Source: Actinomycetota bacterium (GTDB lineage: Bacteria; Actinomycetota; Nitriliruptoria; Nitriliruptorales; Nitriliruptoraceae). Taken from it: a stretch of 64,000 nt of DNA. The notes under the pieces were generated by a model. That model searched no databases, was not told where the DNA came from, and saw nothing but the letters and a program-made list of their open reading frames with translations. Where the stretch lies: contig JAHWKY010000020.1 of the NCBI GenBank assembly GCA_019347575.1, positions 1-64,000 on the forward strand. Direction: 5' to 3'. Numbering within the stretch: the stretch's first letter is position 1; the number at the start of each line of letters is the position of its first letter. The translations under genes were made by a program, and so were the position numbers. This document shows, in pieces, positions 15,905 to 25,264 of the stretch.

Positions 15905-17524
15905 GTGGGGGACGGCGTCGTCACCAAGGCTGGCACGACGCGTGGCCGTGAGCGCGCGTCGATCGGTCAGCTCCACCCCGACATCAGCGTCACGCTGGAC
16001 AGGGTCGAGCGCCGTCGCGCTCACCTGTGGGGCGTCGCGGCGCTGTTCATGGTGGGGGTGTCGGCGATCCTGGCCGTCACGCTGTCGGGCATCGACGCCA
16101 GCGAGGTCATGCCGGACTCGCCCACCCTGCGCTGGTCGTTGTTGGCCATCGGCGCGACGTTCCTGATCTACGTCGTCGACCAGGAGCGGCGGCTGCGTAG
16201 CCTCACCCGCCGGTTGTTCGAGGCGGAGGTGCTCGCGGCCGCGCTCCACAGCCGCATCAGCGACCTGACGACGTTGACGCGCGTCGGGCACCTCGTCAAC
16301 TCGTACCTGACGATGGAGGAGGTGCTCGAGGTCCTGCTCGACGCGGTCTTCGAGCTGACCGACGCCAGGCGCGGATCGGTCACCTTCCTCGAGGGCGACG
16401 ACCTGGTTGTGGCGGTCAGCGCCGGCGCCGATGCGCCGCCACGCGGGGCGCTGCATCCCGCGGATCGCGGCGTCGCCGGCTGGGTCGTGGCCCACCGCGA
16501 GCCGCTCCTCATCAGCGGGCGTCTCGACACCAGCCAGTTCCCCGGCCACATCGAGCGCGCCGGCAAGCCGGGCTCGTCCATCTCGGCGCCGCTGATGGCC
16601 GGCGACGAGCTCATCGGCGTGCTGTCGGTCGAACGTGGCGCGGGCCAGCCACCCTTCGACGAGATCCAGCTGCGGTCAGTCGCCCTCTTCGCGGCTCAGG
16701 CCGCGACCGCGGTGATCAACGCCCGTCGCTACGAGGAGGAGCGGTCGCGCGTCGAGTCGCTGGCGACCGCCCTCGAGCGCCGCAGCGAGTTCGTCGCCAC
16801 GCTCGTGCACGAGCTCAAGAACCCTCTCACCGCCATCGTCGGGTTCTCGTCCGTGCTCGGACAGCGCGCCGACGCCGTCGAGGGCGAGGTCCGTGACCGG
16901 ATGATCACCTCGATCGGCGACCAGGCCCAGCGTCTGCGCGACATGGTCGAGGAGGTCCTCAACGTCGCCAGCGCCGACGCGGGCGCCGACCTGGCGCGCA
17001 AGCCGGTGATGATCCGCGAGCTCATCGACGCCGCGGTCGCCAGCGCGCACGCGGTCGCGATCGCTCGCGACGGTCAGCCCCGTGCGATAACGGGCACCGT
17101 CCCCGACGACCTCCCCGTCGTCTACGGCGACGCCACCGCGTTGTCGCGGGTCGTCGCGAACCTGCTCGAGAACGCGGTCAAGTACTCGGACGCGGCGACC
17201 CCCGTCCACGTCGAGGTCACACACGGCGCCAGCGAGGTGCGGATCGGCGTGATCGACAACGGGCCGGGCATCCCGGAGGACCAGCAGGAGTTGATCTTCG
17301 AACGCTTCCGTCGCTCGACCGAAGGACGCGCCGCTGGCGCCGGCCTCGGGCTGTACATCGTGCGGTCGCTCGTCACGGCACACGGCGGCAAGGTGTGGGT
17401 CGAGTCCGAACCCGGCGCCGGATCGACCTTCATCGTCACGCTGCCCGTGCGTGTGGCAGAGCGATCCGACGAAGTCGACGTCCCCGAACCGTCCGCCGTC
17501 GCGAGTCCACAGAGCACGAAATGA
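15905..17524 (+). CDS. Membrane-associated GAF histidine kinase (orphan)
   Basis: A 539-residue sensor kinase. Two membrane segments (about 41-61 and 76-91) are followed by a GAF domain (about 138-275) and a HisKA domain with LVHELKNPLTAIVGFSS, giving His302 as the phosphorylation site. The ATPase domain has NLLENAVKYS (N box), DNGPGIP (G1) and GAGLGLYIV (G2). No response regulator is adjacent, so the partner must be elsewhere. GTG 15905 has GGGGAG 4 nt upstream. The FliA-like promoter suggests co-regulation with motility or development genes, which is inference. Confidence 0.88.
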   Translation: MGDGVVTKAGTTRGRERASIGQLHPDISVTLDRVERRRAHLWGVAALFMVGVSAILAVTLSGIDASEVMPDSPTLRWSLLAIGATFLIYVVDQERRLRSLTRRLFEAEVLAAALHSRISDLTTLTRVGHLVNSYLTMEEVLEVLLDAVFELTDARRGSVTFLEGDDLVVAVSAGADAPPRGALHPADRGVAGWVVAHREPLLISGRLDTSQFPGHIERAGKPGSSISAPLMAGDELIGVLSVERGAGQPPFDEIQLRSVALFAAQAATAVINARRYEEERSRVESLATALERRSEFVATLVHELKNPLTAIVGFSSVLGQRADAVEGEVRDRMITSIGDQAQRLRDMVEEVLNVASADAGADLARKPVMIRELIDAAVASAHAVAIARDGQPRAITGTVPDDLPVVYGDATALSRVVANLLENAVKYSDAATPVHVEVTHGASEVRIGVIDNGPGIPEDQQELIFERFRRSTEGRAAGAGLGLYIVRSLVTAHGGKVWVESEPGAGSTFIVTLPVRVAERSDEVDVPEPSAVASPQSTK

Positions 17525-17586
17525 GCGGCGCAGGAACCTCCCGCTAGCACGTCGAAGCTCCCCCCGACCTCGAGGGAAGGGCTCAC

Positions 17587-19413
17587 GTGGGCACACGCCG
17601 TCGCGGCCTGGCCACCATCGCCGTCCTGACCGTCGTGGCCGCTGCTGCTGCAGCGTCGCCGGTGGCCGCGGACCACCACCAGACGACGAGCGGACAGAGC
17701 CAGCCCATCTACGGCAGCTCGGTCGTGGAGCAGTACCGCGTCCCCACCGAGCACGGGACCATCTACGGCGTGGTCGAGCGCCCCGTGGTCCCCGCGGACG
17801 TGAAGGTGCCCGTGATCCTCACGTACTCGCCCTACAACCTCACCGCGACCCCCATCGGCACCGAGGTCCGCTTCGGCGACGGCGTCGCCAGCTACTACGT
17901 GCCACGCGGGTACGCGCGGGCGATCTTCGATCTCGTGGGGACCAAGGACTCGGGCGGCTGTTACGACTTCGGCGGGAAGAAGGAGGGCGAGACCGGCGCG
18001 GCCGTCGTGGACTTCCTCGGCCGCCAGGCGTGGTCGAACGGCAAGGTGGGGATGATCGGCGGCTCCTACGACGGCACCACCCAGTACGCCACCGCCATCG
18101 AGGCGCCCGAGCACCTCACCACCATCGTGCCCCAGGTCGCGATCGACCGCTGGTACGACTACCCCTACGAGCACGGGGTCCGGCGCTTCTCCGGCTTCGG
18201 CACGCCGCTGCTGTTCGACTACGGCTACGCCACGGCGCCGCCGCTCAACGTCGCTGACGACCCGGTCGCCTGGGCCGAGGCCACGATCGGGCACGTCAAC
18301 CCGTGCAGCCGCGTCGAGCACCAGATCCGCGGCTACGGCTACGACCCCGTCTACGACGACTTCTGGCTCGAGCGCGACTACCGCCAGCACGCGCGGAACG
18401 TGACCGCGTCGGTGCTGATCGAGGGCGGCTGGCGCGACATCAACGTCCAGCCGGTCGGCTCGACCCGGTTCTGGCAAGCTCTGCCCGACGATCACCCCAA
18501 GAAGCTCGTGATCGGCCAGTGGGGCCACAACGCTGCCGACTTCGACGACTCCGACGACATCCGCCACGCCTGGTTCGACCACTGGCTGCTCGGCCTCGAC
18601 ACTGGCGTGATGGAGCTGCCGCGGGTCGATTCCGGCCTGCGCGGAGGTGAGCGCATCCAGGCCGACCACTGGCCGCCGTTGCGGACCCGCAACGCGCCGC
18701 TCGGATTGACCGGAGCGGCGGCTCAGGAGGTCGATGAGCTCGGTCAGGTGCTGGCGTCGACGACCTGGACCGACGCCGACACCCAGCTGTCCGAGGCCCG
18801 GCTCCTGCGCGACTGCCGGCCGTCGCGGACCTCCCTGCCGGCCGAGTACGTGTGCACCCAGTTCCTCGGTGAGCCGCTCGAGGCATCGGTGCGCATCTCG
18901 GGTACCCCGCTGCTCGACCTCGAGGTCGTGTCGGAGGCTCCGGGTGGGCTCGAGGAGGTCGCGACCCAGCTCGCGGTCGTGCTGTTCGAGCAGTACCCCG
19001 ACGGCCAGCGCATCGCGATCACCCGCGGGATGCTCAACATCCTCAACCGCGACGGGCTCGACACCAGCGTCCCGGCCGTCTCCGGGGAGCCGTACCGCGC
19101 GACCGTCGAGCTCGACGACACGGAGTGGCGCGTGCCCGCCGGGGCGCGACTCGGTCTGGCGATCGGCTCGCACAACCGCAACGTCGCGTTCGTCCCCGAC
19201 GACGACACCTACGCGACCAACGCGATCGCGGTGGCCGGTGCTGACGCCACGCCGTCGGTGCTGCGCCTGCCCGTCAGCGAGGGGCACACCGCGGTCGGCA
19301 TCCCTGATCCCGACGACGAGGAGAGCGGCGGCGCCACGGGTCCGTCGGCCGAGGCGCGGACGACGGCCCTGGAGGTGGAGCGGAGTGAGCGACGCGGCGG
19401 CGTCCTGCCCTGA
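17587..19413 (+). CDS. CocE/NonD or X-Pro dipeptidyl-peptidase (S15) family hydrolase, secreted
   Basis: A 608-residue exported protein starting at GTG 17587 after GGAAGGG. The signal peptide is about 1-29 (RRRGLATIAVLTVVAAAAAASPVAA). The catalytic domain shows IGGSYDGTTQ, the G-x-S-Y-x-G nucleophile elbow of the S15/CocE family. GQWGHNAADFDD probably holds the catalytic His. The C-terminal third (APGGLEEVATQLAVVLFEQYPDGQR onwards, with VELDDTEWRVPAGARLGLAI) is the jelly-roll PepX_C domain. Known members cleave proline peptides or hydrolyse cocaine and glutaryl amides. The substrate is not predictable; extracellular peptide or ester use is likely. Confidence 0.85.
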   Translation: MGTRRRGLATIAVLTVVAAAAAASPVAADHHQTTSGQSQPIYGSSVVEQYRVPTEHGTIYGVVERPVVPADVKVPVILTYSPYNLTATPIGTEVRFGDGVASYYVPRGYARAIFDLVGTKDSGGCYDFGGKKEGETGAAVVDFLGRQAWSNGKVGMIGGSYDGTTQYATAIEAPEHLTTIVPQVAIDRWYDYPYEHGVRRFSGFGTPLLFDYGYATAPPLNVADDPVAWAEATIGHVNPCSRVEHQIRGYGYDPVYDDFWLERDYRQHARNVTASVLIEGGWRDINVQPVGSTRFWQALPDDHPKKLVIGQWGHNAADFDDSDDIRHAWFDHWLLGLDTGVMELPRVDSGLRGGERIQADHWPPLRTRNAPLGLTGAAAQEVDELGQVLASTTWTDADTQLSEARLLRDCRPSRTSLPAEYVCTQFLGEPLEASVRISGTPLLDLEVVSEAPGGLEEVATQLAVVLFEQYPDGQRIAITRGMLNILNRDGLDTSVPAVSGEPYRATVELDDTEWRVPAGARLGLAIGSHNRNVAFVPDDDTYATNAIAVAGADATPSVLRLPVSEGHTAVGIPDPDDEESGGATGPSAEARTTALEVERSERRGGVLP

Positions 19414-19420
19414 GCGGGAA

Positions 19421-19436
19421 CTGCCTCTTCGGGCAG
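19421..19436. terminator. Small hairpin between convergent genes
   Basis: CTGCC-6 nt-GGCAG stem shortly after the CocE-family stop and before the convergent endonuclease stop. Confidence 0.3.
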
Positions 19437-19452
19437 CGACGTCGGTGCAGGC

Positions 19453-20256
19453 TCAGGCGAGCAGCTGGCGGATGGTGACGATGTCGCGCGTCTGACCGCC
19501 GTCCTCCGAGGGGGTCTCGACGATCGCCGCCGGTACGCCGAGCTCGGCGCAGGTGACGATCATCGCCTCGAGCGTCTCCAGACCCATCTGGCCCTCGCCG
19601 AGGTTGACGTGGCGGTCGCGTCCCGCCCCGGCTGCGTCCTTGGAGTCGTTGACGTGGAGCAGGTCGATGCCGTCGGTCGCCTCGGCGAACGCCTTCACGT
19701 AGCCCATCGGGTCGGTCGCCGCATCCGGATCGCCGGCCCACGCGTGACACGTGTCGAAGCACGCCCCGATCGGGACAGCCAGATCCTCGGCTCGCAGCAC
19801 CTCGAAGAGCCGTGCCAGATCGGCCAGGTGGCGGCCCGGGGCGGTCCCGCCGGACGCGGTGTTCTCGATCAGCACGGGGACGGGGGAGTCGAGTCGGTGC
19901 GCGAGGTCGATCCAGCGGTCGAGCGCCGCCGTCATGTCCCCCCCACCGGCCGCGTGTCCCGCGTGCACCACGACCCCGGCGATGCCGCAGCGCTCCGCCT
20001 CGTCGAGGGTCGCCTGCAGGTTCAGCGCGGTCTTCGCGCGCACCTCGGCGTTGCCGGATGCGGGGTTGCACAGGTACGGGGCGTGGGCGGCGACGACGAT
20101 GCCGCTGCCGCACAGGTCGGCCGCATCGGGGCGGTGCAGCGGGTGCTTCCACACGCGGGGCGCCGAGAGGTGGATCTGCGCGCAGTCGGCGCCCCGCTCC
20201 GCCATCGCACGAGCCGGATCCTTCGACGGCACCGATGCCCCGATGCGCACGCGCAC
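19453..20256 (-). CDS. nfo: Endonuclease IV (AP endonuclease family 2)
   Basis: A 267-residue TIM-barrel nuclease of base-excision repair that cuts 5' to abasic sites. The zinc ligands are visible in order: VVAAHAPYL, VVVHAGHAAGGG, LIENTASG, FDTCHAWAGD, HVNDSKD, RHVNLGEG and VETPSEDG. GTG 20256 has GGGAGG upstream at good spacing. It is 29 nt downstream of a methyltransferase gene on the same strand, so both may share a transcript. The length is slightly short for the family but all motifs are present. Confidence 0.92.
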   Translation of the reverse strand: MRVRIGASVPSKDPARAMAERGADCAQIHLSAPRVWKHPLHRPDAADLCGSGIVVAAHAPYLCNPASGNAEVRAKTALNLQATLDEAERCGIAGVVVHAGHAAGGGDMTAALDRWIDLAHRLDSPVPVLIENTASGGTAPGRHLADLARLFEVLRAEDLAVPIGACFDTCHAWAGDPDAATDPMGYVKAFAEATDGIDLLHVNDSKDAAGAGRDRHVNLGEGQMGLETLEAMIVTCAELGVPAAIVETPSEDGGQTRDIVTIRQLLA

Positions 20257-20285
20257 ACCTCCCTCTCGGTCGAGGAGGGTACGGG

Positions 20286-21263
20286 TCAGGGTCGGGTCAG
20301 CCGGAGCACGCCGACCGAGAGGGCCGTGATCGCCTCACGGTCGTAGTAGGCCAGCCACGCGGCGACGCGGCGCTCGCCCTCGGGTGACGCTGCGTCACGG
20401 ACGAACGCGCGGGCGTACGACTCCGGTTCCCAGCGGCGTTCCTCGACGACCTCGCCGACGAGACCGGTGCGCGACCACCACCCGCGTGGGTCATCGCTGC
20501 TGATCCAGCTTGCGAGCAGGATGGCCGTGCCGCGGTCGCTGAGGTGGTCCGGAAGAGCGCGGATCAGATCGCGGCAGAAACGGTCGCCGCGTTGGGGTGC
20601 GTCGCGGTAGGCGAGCTCGGCCGCGGGTGAGATGACGAACGGCGGGTTGCACGCGATCAGATCGAAGCGGTCGTCCCTCACCGGCTCGAAGCGGTCGCCT
20701 CGTCGCACGTCGATGTCCGGGGCGGCGTTGAGCCGTACGGTCATCCCCGCGAGTCGCACGGCGCGCTGCGTGAGATCGGTCGCGACGACCGCATCGCTCC
20801 AGCGGCGCAGCTGCAGCGCGAGGTAGCCCGGGCCGGTCCCGAGGTCGAGCGCCCGGGCCGCGGGTTCGCGGGGGAGGGCCGCGAGGAGCTGTTCGGTCGT
20901 CACGCTAGGGCCGGGGACCACGTCCTCAGTGGCGGCTCCGTGCTCGAAGTCGCAGACGATGTGGAAGCCGCCGTGAGGCGTGATGCGCAGCGGGGCGACG
21001 ACGCGATCGCCGTCGGGGCGGAGCAAGCCCGCAGCCACCCACGCGTCGAGATCGGTCGGTGCCAGCGCCGCCTCCGCGGCAGCGCGCTCCACCGCCGCCC
21101 CGACCCCGAACAGCACGGCGATCGTGTCCCGGCGCTCGTCGCCGCTGCTGGAGGCGAGGCGCACGCTGCCGTCCGAGGCACGGGCCACGGCGAAGCCCTC
21201 GAGGCCCTCGTCGTCGTACCCCATCGCGACGAGCGGGGCGCGGAGCGCGGCGAGGTCGACCAT
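20286..21263 (-). CDS. SAM-dependent methyltransferase (RsmC/PrmC-like MTS family)
   Basis: A 325-residue protein starting at ATG 21263. Residues 1-125 form an N-terminal helical and wing-like domain, then ALDLGTGPGYLALQL (motif I, about 140-147), VVATDLTQRAV (motif II) and LIACNPPFVI (about 206-209). NPPF is the N/Q-P-P-F/Y signature of enzymes that methylate exocyclic or amide nitrogens: rRNA guanine, DNA adenine, or glutamine in release factors. It is not clearly any named member. A TACGGT box 6 nt before the ATG suggests leaderless translation. It is upstream of nfo. Confidence 0.85.
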   Translation of the reverse strand: MVDLAALRAPLVAMGYDDEGLEGFAVARASDGSVRLASSSGDERRDTIAVLFGVGAAVERAAAEAALAPTDLDAWVAAGLLRPDGDRVVAPLRITPHGGFHIVCDFEHGAATEDVVPGPSVTTEQLLAALPREPAARALDLGTGPGYLALQLRRWSDAVVATDLTQRAVRLAGMTVRLNAAPDIDVRRGDRFEPVRDDRFDLIACNPPFVISPAAELAYRDAPQRGDRFCRDLIRALPDHLSDRGTAILLASWISSDDPRGWWSRTGLVGEVVEERRWEPESYARAFVRDAASPEGERRVAAWLAYYDREAITALSVGVLRLTRP

Positions 21264-21306
21264 CGCCTCACCGTAGACCCGCGGCGGTCCTCCGCGATCC
21301 GAGCAG

Positions 21307-21335
21307 TTGTTGACTGACCGTCGGTCATGTACGGT
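21307..21335 (+). promoter_or_regulatory. Promoter with embedded TetR-type palindrome
   Basis: TTGTTG (21307-21312), 17 bp, TACGGT (21330-21335). Between the boxes is the perfect palindrome TGACCG-T-CGGTCA (21315-21327), of the size and style bound by TetR-family repressors. No tetR gene lies nearby, so the regulator would act in trans. Confidence 0.5.
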
Positions 21336-21365
21336 CCGGGTTGCGCGGACCTGGGAGGGGATGGG

Positions 21366-22073
21366 ATGGAAGGTCACGACGCAGCAGCGCTGCGGACGGC
21401 CGGAACGCTCGCGCTGGTGGGCGGGATCGTCGCGGCGGTCGCGAACCTGGTGCACCCGGTCATCGACGACACTGCGACCACCGAGGAGATCATCGCGCTG
21501 GTCGGGGACACGTGGTACTGGACCCCGCTGCACCTGCTGATCGGCGCTGGCGTCCTCATCCTCGTCGCGGCGTTCGCCGTCGCCGCCCCGACCTTCCCGC
21601 GCCCTCGAGCACGGCAGGCCGCACAGGCCGCCGTCGTGCTCGGCGTGTTGTCGGGGGCGATCTTCGTGATCCAGATCGCGGGCATCGACGGCATCGCGTT
21701 CCGCTACCTCGCCGACGCGGGCACCGACGCCGAGCTCGTCGCGCTGCTGCAGGACCTCGACGTGGCGCTGCTGTCGCTGTCGATCGCGCTGTTCATGGGT
21801 GCGACGGCGGCTGTGTTCGGCATCGCGCTGCTCGCGGACGCGCGCTACCCGTCGTGGCTCGGCTGGCTCGCCGTCGTCGCCGGGGTGGGCAACCTCGTGA
21901 CCGGACTGATCCAGAGCTTCGCCGGGCTGTCGGACCTGACGGTCACGTACCTGTTCCGTCCGCTCGCGGGCGCGGTGATCGTGGTCATCATCGGCTTCGG
22001 CGTCACCGCCCGGCGTCTCGGGTCGCCGTCGGAGACCGAGCAACCGGTCGAGCGGGCGCCGGCATCCGCGTAG
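21366..22073 (+). CDS. Six-helix integral membrane protein, function unknown
   Basis: A 235-residue protein with about six hydrophobic segments: TLALVGGIVAAVANL, LHLLIGAGVLILVAAFAV, AVVLGVLSGAIFVIQI, LLSLSIALFMGATAAVFGIAL, WLGWLAVVAGVGNLVTGL and LAGAVIVVIIGFGV. The helix 1-2 loop has VHPVIDDTATTEEIIALVGDTWYWTPLH, a DUF4386-like pattern, but I would not assert the family. ATG 21366 is chosen because GGGAGGGG lies 5-6 nt upstream and it gives a clean N-terminus; ATG 21327 lies in the promoter. Its promoter contains a TetR-type palindrome, so it may be induced by a small molecule. Confidence 0.75.
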   Translation: MEGHDAAALRTAGTLALVGGIVAAVANLVHPVIDDTATTEEIIALVGDTWYWTPLHLLIGAGVLILVAAFAVAAPTFPRPRARQAAQAAVVLGVLSGAIFVIQIAGIDGIAFRYLADAGTDAELVALLQDLDVALLSLSIALFMGATAAVFGIALLADARYPSWLGWLAVVAGVGNLVTGLIQSFAGLSDLTVTYLFRPLAGAVIVVIIGFGVTARRLGSPSETEQPVERAPASA

Positions 22074-22177
22074 GTCGTTCTTGACCCCAGGGATACAGAA
22101 CCACCTACCTCGATGAGTGTCGGAGGGGAGCGGTAGGGTCGCCCCGCTCCCACCGACCCCCCACCGCGAGCGACGAC

Positions 22178-24802
22178 GTGACGTTCCCAGGCCCCGACGC
22201 GCTCGGTCGCGGCCTCGTCCTCGGCGTCGACGACGAGGCGCCGGCTCCGTTCACCGGGCGGGAGCCCCTCGTGGTCGACGCAACGGTGCTCACCGATCCC
22301 GCCCCGATGGCCGATCGCATCCACCGGGCGTGGCGAGGACGCGAGCGCTACCTGGTCCGCCTCGCTGTGCCCGTCGAGCAGCTCACCGCCCCCGAGGTCG
22401 AGCGACGACCGCCGTACGAGCTCGACGCGGACTTCGAGTTCGCCCGGACGCGCCTGCGCTACCTGATCCTCGCCAACGCCTACTGGGCGGTCGGCATGAC
22501 TCCGACGTGGCAACTCACCGAACTCGCCCTGCGGCTGGGCTGCTCACCCGGCACGTCGACGGATGTGCGTCTGCCTGATGGATGCGACGTCTGGCTCGAC
22601 GGCGGACCCCGCGAGGACGTCGCGGACCTGCCGCTGCTGCACCGTGACACGCTCGAGCTGGGCTCGCTGCAGCCGCGCCCCGCCATCCCGGTCGACCACG
22701 ACCTCGCACCTGACCAGCGGGGCGCGATCGAGCACGGCAGCGGACCGGCACGCATCATCGCGCCAGCCGGGTCGGGCAAGACGCGCGTGTTGACCGCGCG
22801 GCTGCGCGAGCTGCTGGCGGGGCGCGGGCACGAGCCGACGATCGTGACCGCCGTGGCCTACAACAACCGCGCCGCAGCCGAGATGCGGGCACGCACCGAC
22901 GGCCTCGGGGCGAACATCCGCACGCTGCACTCGCTGGGGTTGTCGATCTGCAACCGTTTCGGACGGCGCCGGCTGCTCGACGAGCGCGAGATCCGCGACC
23001 GCCTCGAGCGCCTCGTCAGGGTCGCGCGGCAGCAGAACCAGGACCCGCTCGCCCCGTACCTCGAGGCGCTGGGCGAGGTCCGGCTCGGCCTGCGCCACCC
23101 CGAGGACGTCGAAGCCGAACGCGACGACGTCGATGGCTTCGCCGCCGCGTTCGACCGCTACCGCGACGGGCTCGCGCGCGACGGCGTGATGGACTTCGAC
23201 GAGCAGATCTACGGCGCCATCGAGGTGTTGCTCACCGAGCCCCGCATCCGCGCCGAGGTGCAGCGCTCCTGCCGCTACCTCCTCGTCGACGAGTTCCAGG
23301 ACCTCACCCCCGCGTTCCTGATGCTGGTGCGCCTCGTGTCCGCCCCGACCTGGGACGTGTTCGGCGTCGGCGACGACGACCAGGTGATCTACGGCTACGT
23401 CGGGGCGACGCCGCGCTACCTCATCGACTACCGCGAGCTGTTCCCCGAGGCAGCCGCGTACGCCCTGGAGCTGAACTACCGCTGCGCGCCCGGGGTCGTG
23501 GCGGCGGCGTCCAACCTGCTGAGTCACAACCTCGAACGCATCGACAAGACGATCCACGCGGCGCCGGGGCGCGCCGCACACGACGACGACCTGCGGGTCG
23601 AGGCGGTGCCGACGCGGGAGCTGGCGGGCCGGGCCGTCGACCTGCTCCAAGGATGGCGCGACGACGGGACCGACGCGACCGCGGTGGTGCTCGGGCGCGT
23701 GAACTCGGTGCTGCTGCCGGTGCAGGTCGCACTGAGCGAGCGGGGCGTGGGCCACTCGGCGCCGCTCGACCGCAACGTGCTCCAGCGCACCGGGTTGCGG
23801 GCCGCGCTGGCGTGGTTGCGTGTCGGACTCGACCCGGAGCGGATGAGCAACCGGGACGTCGAGGAGGTGCTGAAGCGACCCTCGCGGCAGCTCACGACCG
23901 TCCTGCGCGACCGCCTGCGCAGCCGGCCGCGCTGGTCGCTGACCGGACTCGACGAGCTCGCCGATCGGGCCGATCTCAGTGGAGCGCAGGCGGGGCGGCT
24001 GACCGAGTTCCTCGCCGACATCGAGGACCTGACCGACCGCATCACCCAGGGCGCCGACACGGCGGCCTGCCTGGCCTTCATCCGTCACGACATCGGGCTC
24101 GACGACGCGGCGACCCTGCTCGACGGGCGCGCCGTGCGTGGCAGCGCGTCGTCGTCTCACGCCGACGACCTCGACGCGCTCGAGCAGCTCGCCCCGCTGC
24201 ACCCCGACCCCGGCGGCTTCGAACGCTGGCTACGGGAGGCGCTCGCCGTGCCGGCGGATCCCGATGGTGTCCTGCTGTCGACCATCCACCGGGTCAAGGG
24301 ACTGGAGTGGGACCGTGTCCTCGTCGTGGGCGCGACCGCCTCGCTGTTCCCCCACCACCTCGCCGACTCGGTCGAGGAGGAGCGACGCATCTTCCACGTC
24401 GCGATCACCCGCTCGCGCCGGCACACCGTGGTGCTGGCCGATGCCGACCGACCATCACCCTTCCTCGACGAGCTCGAGAAGCGACGGCGCCCCGACGAGC
24501 GGCCGTTGCAGCTGGCGCGACCGTCGGCACCCGCCTCGAGGCCGCAACCAGCCGTCTTCGAGCCGGTCGGCTCCGCCGACCCCGAGGTGTTCGAGGCGCT
24601 ACGAGCGTGGCGGACGGAGCGCGCTCGCCAGGACGGCCTACCCGCCTACATCATCGCGTCGAACGCGATGCTCGAGGACGTCGCTGTGCGCCTGCCCGCC
24701 ACTCTCGCCGAGCTGCGTCGCTGCCACGGCATCGGCCCGAAGAAGCTCGACCTGTACGGTGAGGAGATCCTCGCCGTCCTCGAGTCGCAGGGTCGAACTT
24801 GA
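22178..24802 (+). CDS. UvrD/Rep-family DNA helicase with HRDC-like C-terminus
   Basis: An 874-residue SF1A helicase. About 175 residues of uncharacterised N-terminal sequence precede DQRGAIEHGSGPARIIAPAGSGKTRVL (Walker A near residue 200). Motif II is LLVDEFQDLTP (near 370), motif III is GVGDDDQVIYGY, motif V is STIHRVKGLEWDRVLVVG, and motif VI is HVAITRSRRHT. The last 80 residues (RAWRTERARQDGLPAYIIASNAML...CHGIGPKKLDLYGEEIL) are an HRDC-like nucleic-acid-binding domain, as in UvrD2. The N-terminal extension is unusual. The TGA stop lies within a 50-bp palindromic repeat that also occurs after the LigD-polymerase gene. Confidence 0.9.
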   Translation: MTFPGPDALGRGLVLGVDDEAPAPFTGREPLVVDATVLTDPAPMADRIHRAWRGRERYLVRLAVPVEQLTAPEVERRPPYELDADFEFARTRLRYLILANAYWAVGMTPTWQLTELALRLGCSPGTSTDVRLPDGCDVWLDGGPREDVADLPLLHRDTLELGSLQPRPAIPVDHDLAPDQRGAIEHGSGPARIIAPAGSGKTRVLTARLRELLAGRGHEPTIVTAVAYNNRAAAEMRARTDGLGANIRTLHSLGLSICNRFGRRRLLDEREIRDRLERLVRVARQQNQDPLAPYLEALGEVRLGLRHPEDVEAERDDVDGFAAAFDRYRDGLARDGVMDFDEQIYGAIEVLLTEPRIRAEVQRSCRYLLVDEFQDLTPAFLMLVRLVSAPTWDVFGVGDDDQVIYGYVGATPRYLIDYRELFPEAAAYALELNYRCAPGVVAAASNLLSHNLERIDKTIHAAPGRAAHDDDLRVEAVPTRELAGRAVDLLQGWRDDGTDATAVVLGRVNSVLLPVQVALSERGVGHSAPLDRNVLQRTGLRAALAWLRVGLDPERMSNRDVEEVLKRPSRQLTTVLRDRLRSRPRWSLTGLDELADRADLSGAQAGRLTEFLADIEDLTDRITQGADTAACLAFIRHDIGLDDAATLLDGRAVRGSASSSHADDLDALEQLAPLHPDPGGFERWLREALAVPADPDGVLLSTIHRVKGLEWDRVLVVGATASLFPHHLADSVEEERRIFHVAITRSRRHTVVLADADRPSPFLDELEKRRRPDERPLQLARPSAPASRPQPAVFEPVGSADPEVFEALRAWRTERARQDGLPAYIIASNAMLEDVAVRLPATLAELRRCHGIGPKKLDLYGEEILAVLESQGRT

Positions 24803-24843
24803 ATGCCTGGGGGCAACTGGCTGCACCCGAGTATCCAAGTTCG
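24794..24843. repeat. 50-bp palindromic element, copy 1
   Basis: Ends are CGAACTTG and CAAGTTCG, and the arms pair over about 20 bp with a few mismatches around a short loop. It is the same length as 32834-32883 and about 85% identical to it. Both copies contain the TGA stop of the upstream gene in their first bases (ACT TGA). Possible terminator or insertion-type repeat. Confidence 0.7.
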
Positions 24844-24859
24844 CGAGGGCGGGGCGCCG

Positions 24860-25098
24860 CTACTGCCGACGGCTCACGGTGGGTCGGACGTCGGGGTTGA
24901 ACACCGCGATCTCCTCGGTCGGCGGCAGGCAGTCCTCGGGATGTCCACGTCGAGCACGTCGGGCCACAGGTAGTCCCCACCACCGCTGACCTCGTCGCCG
25001 ACCGATGCCTCCCCCCCGGACGGCAGGCGCACGACGAGTGGGTCGGGTGACGCGATGGTGGTCCCGTGTGGACACACCACGGGGTACCCCGCGTCCAC
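24860..25098 (-). pseudogene. Frameshifted small gene, family unknown
   Basis: On the minus strand, coding-like sequence runs from a region near GTG 25098 through PHGTTIASPDPLVVRL, PSGGEASVGDEVSGGG and DYLWPDVLDVDIP. It then continues in another frame as EDCLPPTEEIAVFNPDVR to a TAG at 24860-24862. One extra base in the C-run near 24940 would restore a single protein of about 75 residues. The upstream end runs into a tandem repeat, which may mark where the gene was broken. It could also be a sequencing error. No family is recognised. The gap between the helicase and PhoD genes holds only this, the palindrome and the tandem repeat. Confidence 0.5.
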
Positions 25099-25257
25099 GC
25101 GCGTTCCCGTCAGCGGCCGGGGCGGGGCGGGGGCGAGCGTCCCGACGCAACCACGCGTCCACGCGCGTTTCCGTCAGCGGCGGGCGTGGCGGGGGCGAGC
25201 GTCCCGACGCAACCACGCGTCCACGCGCGTTTCCGTCAGCGGCGGGCGTGGCCGGGC
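25092..25257. repeat. Tandem repeat, 62-64 bp unit, about 2.6 copies
   Basis: Units start at 25092, 25156 and 25218, each beginning CGTCCACGCGCGTT and containing CCGTCAGCGGC. The last copy is cut by the 3' end of phoD. The first copy differs most (length 64, several changes), so the array is ageing or has moved. No promoter or terminator is obvious. Confidence 0.75.
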
Positions 25258-25264
25258 GCCGAGG

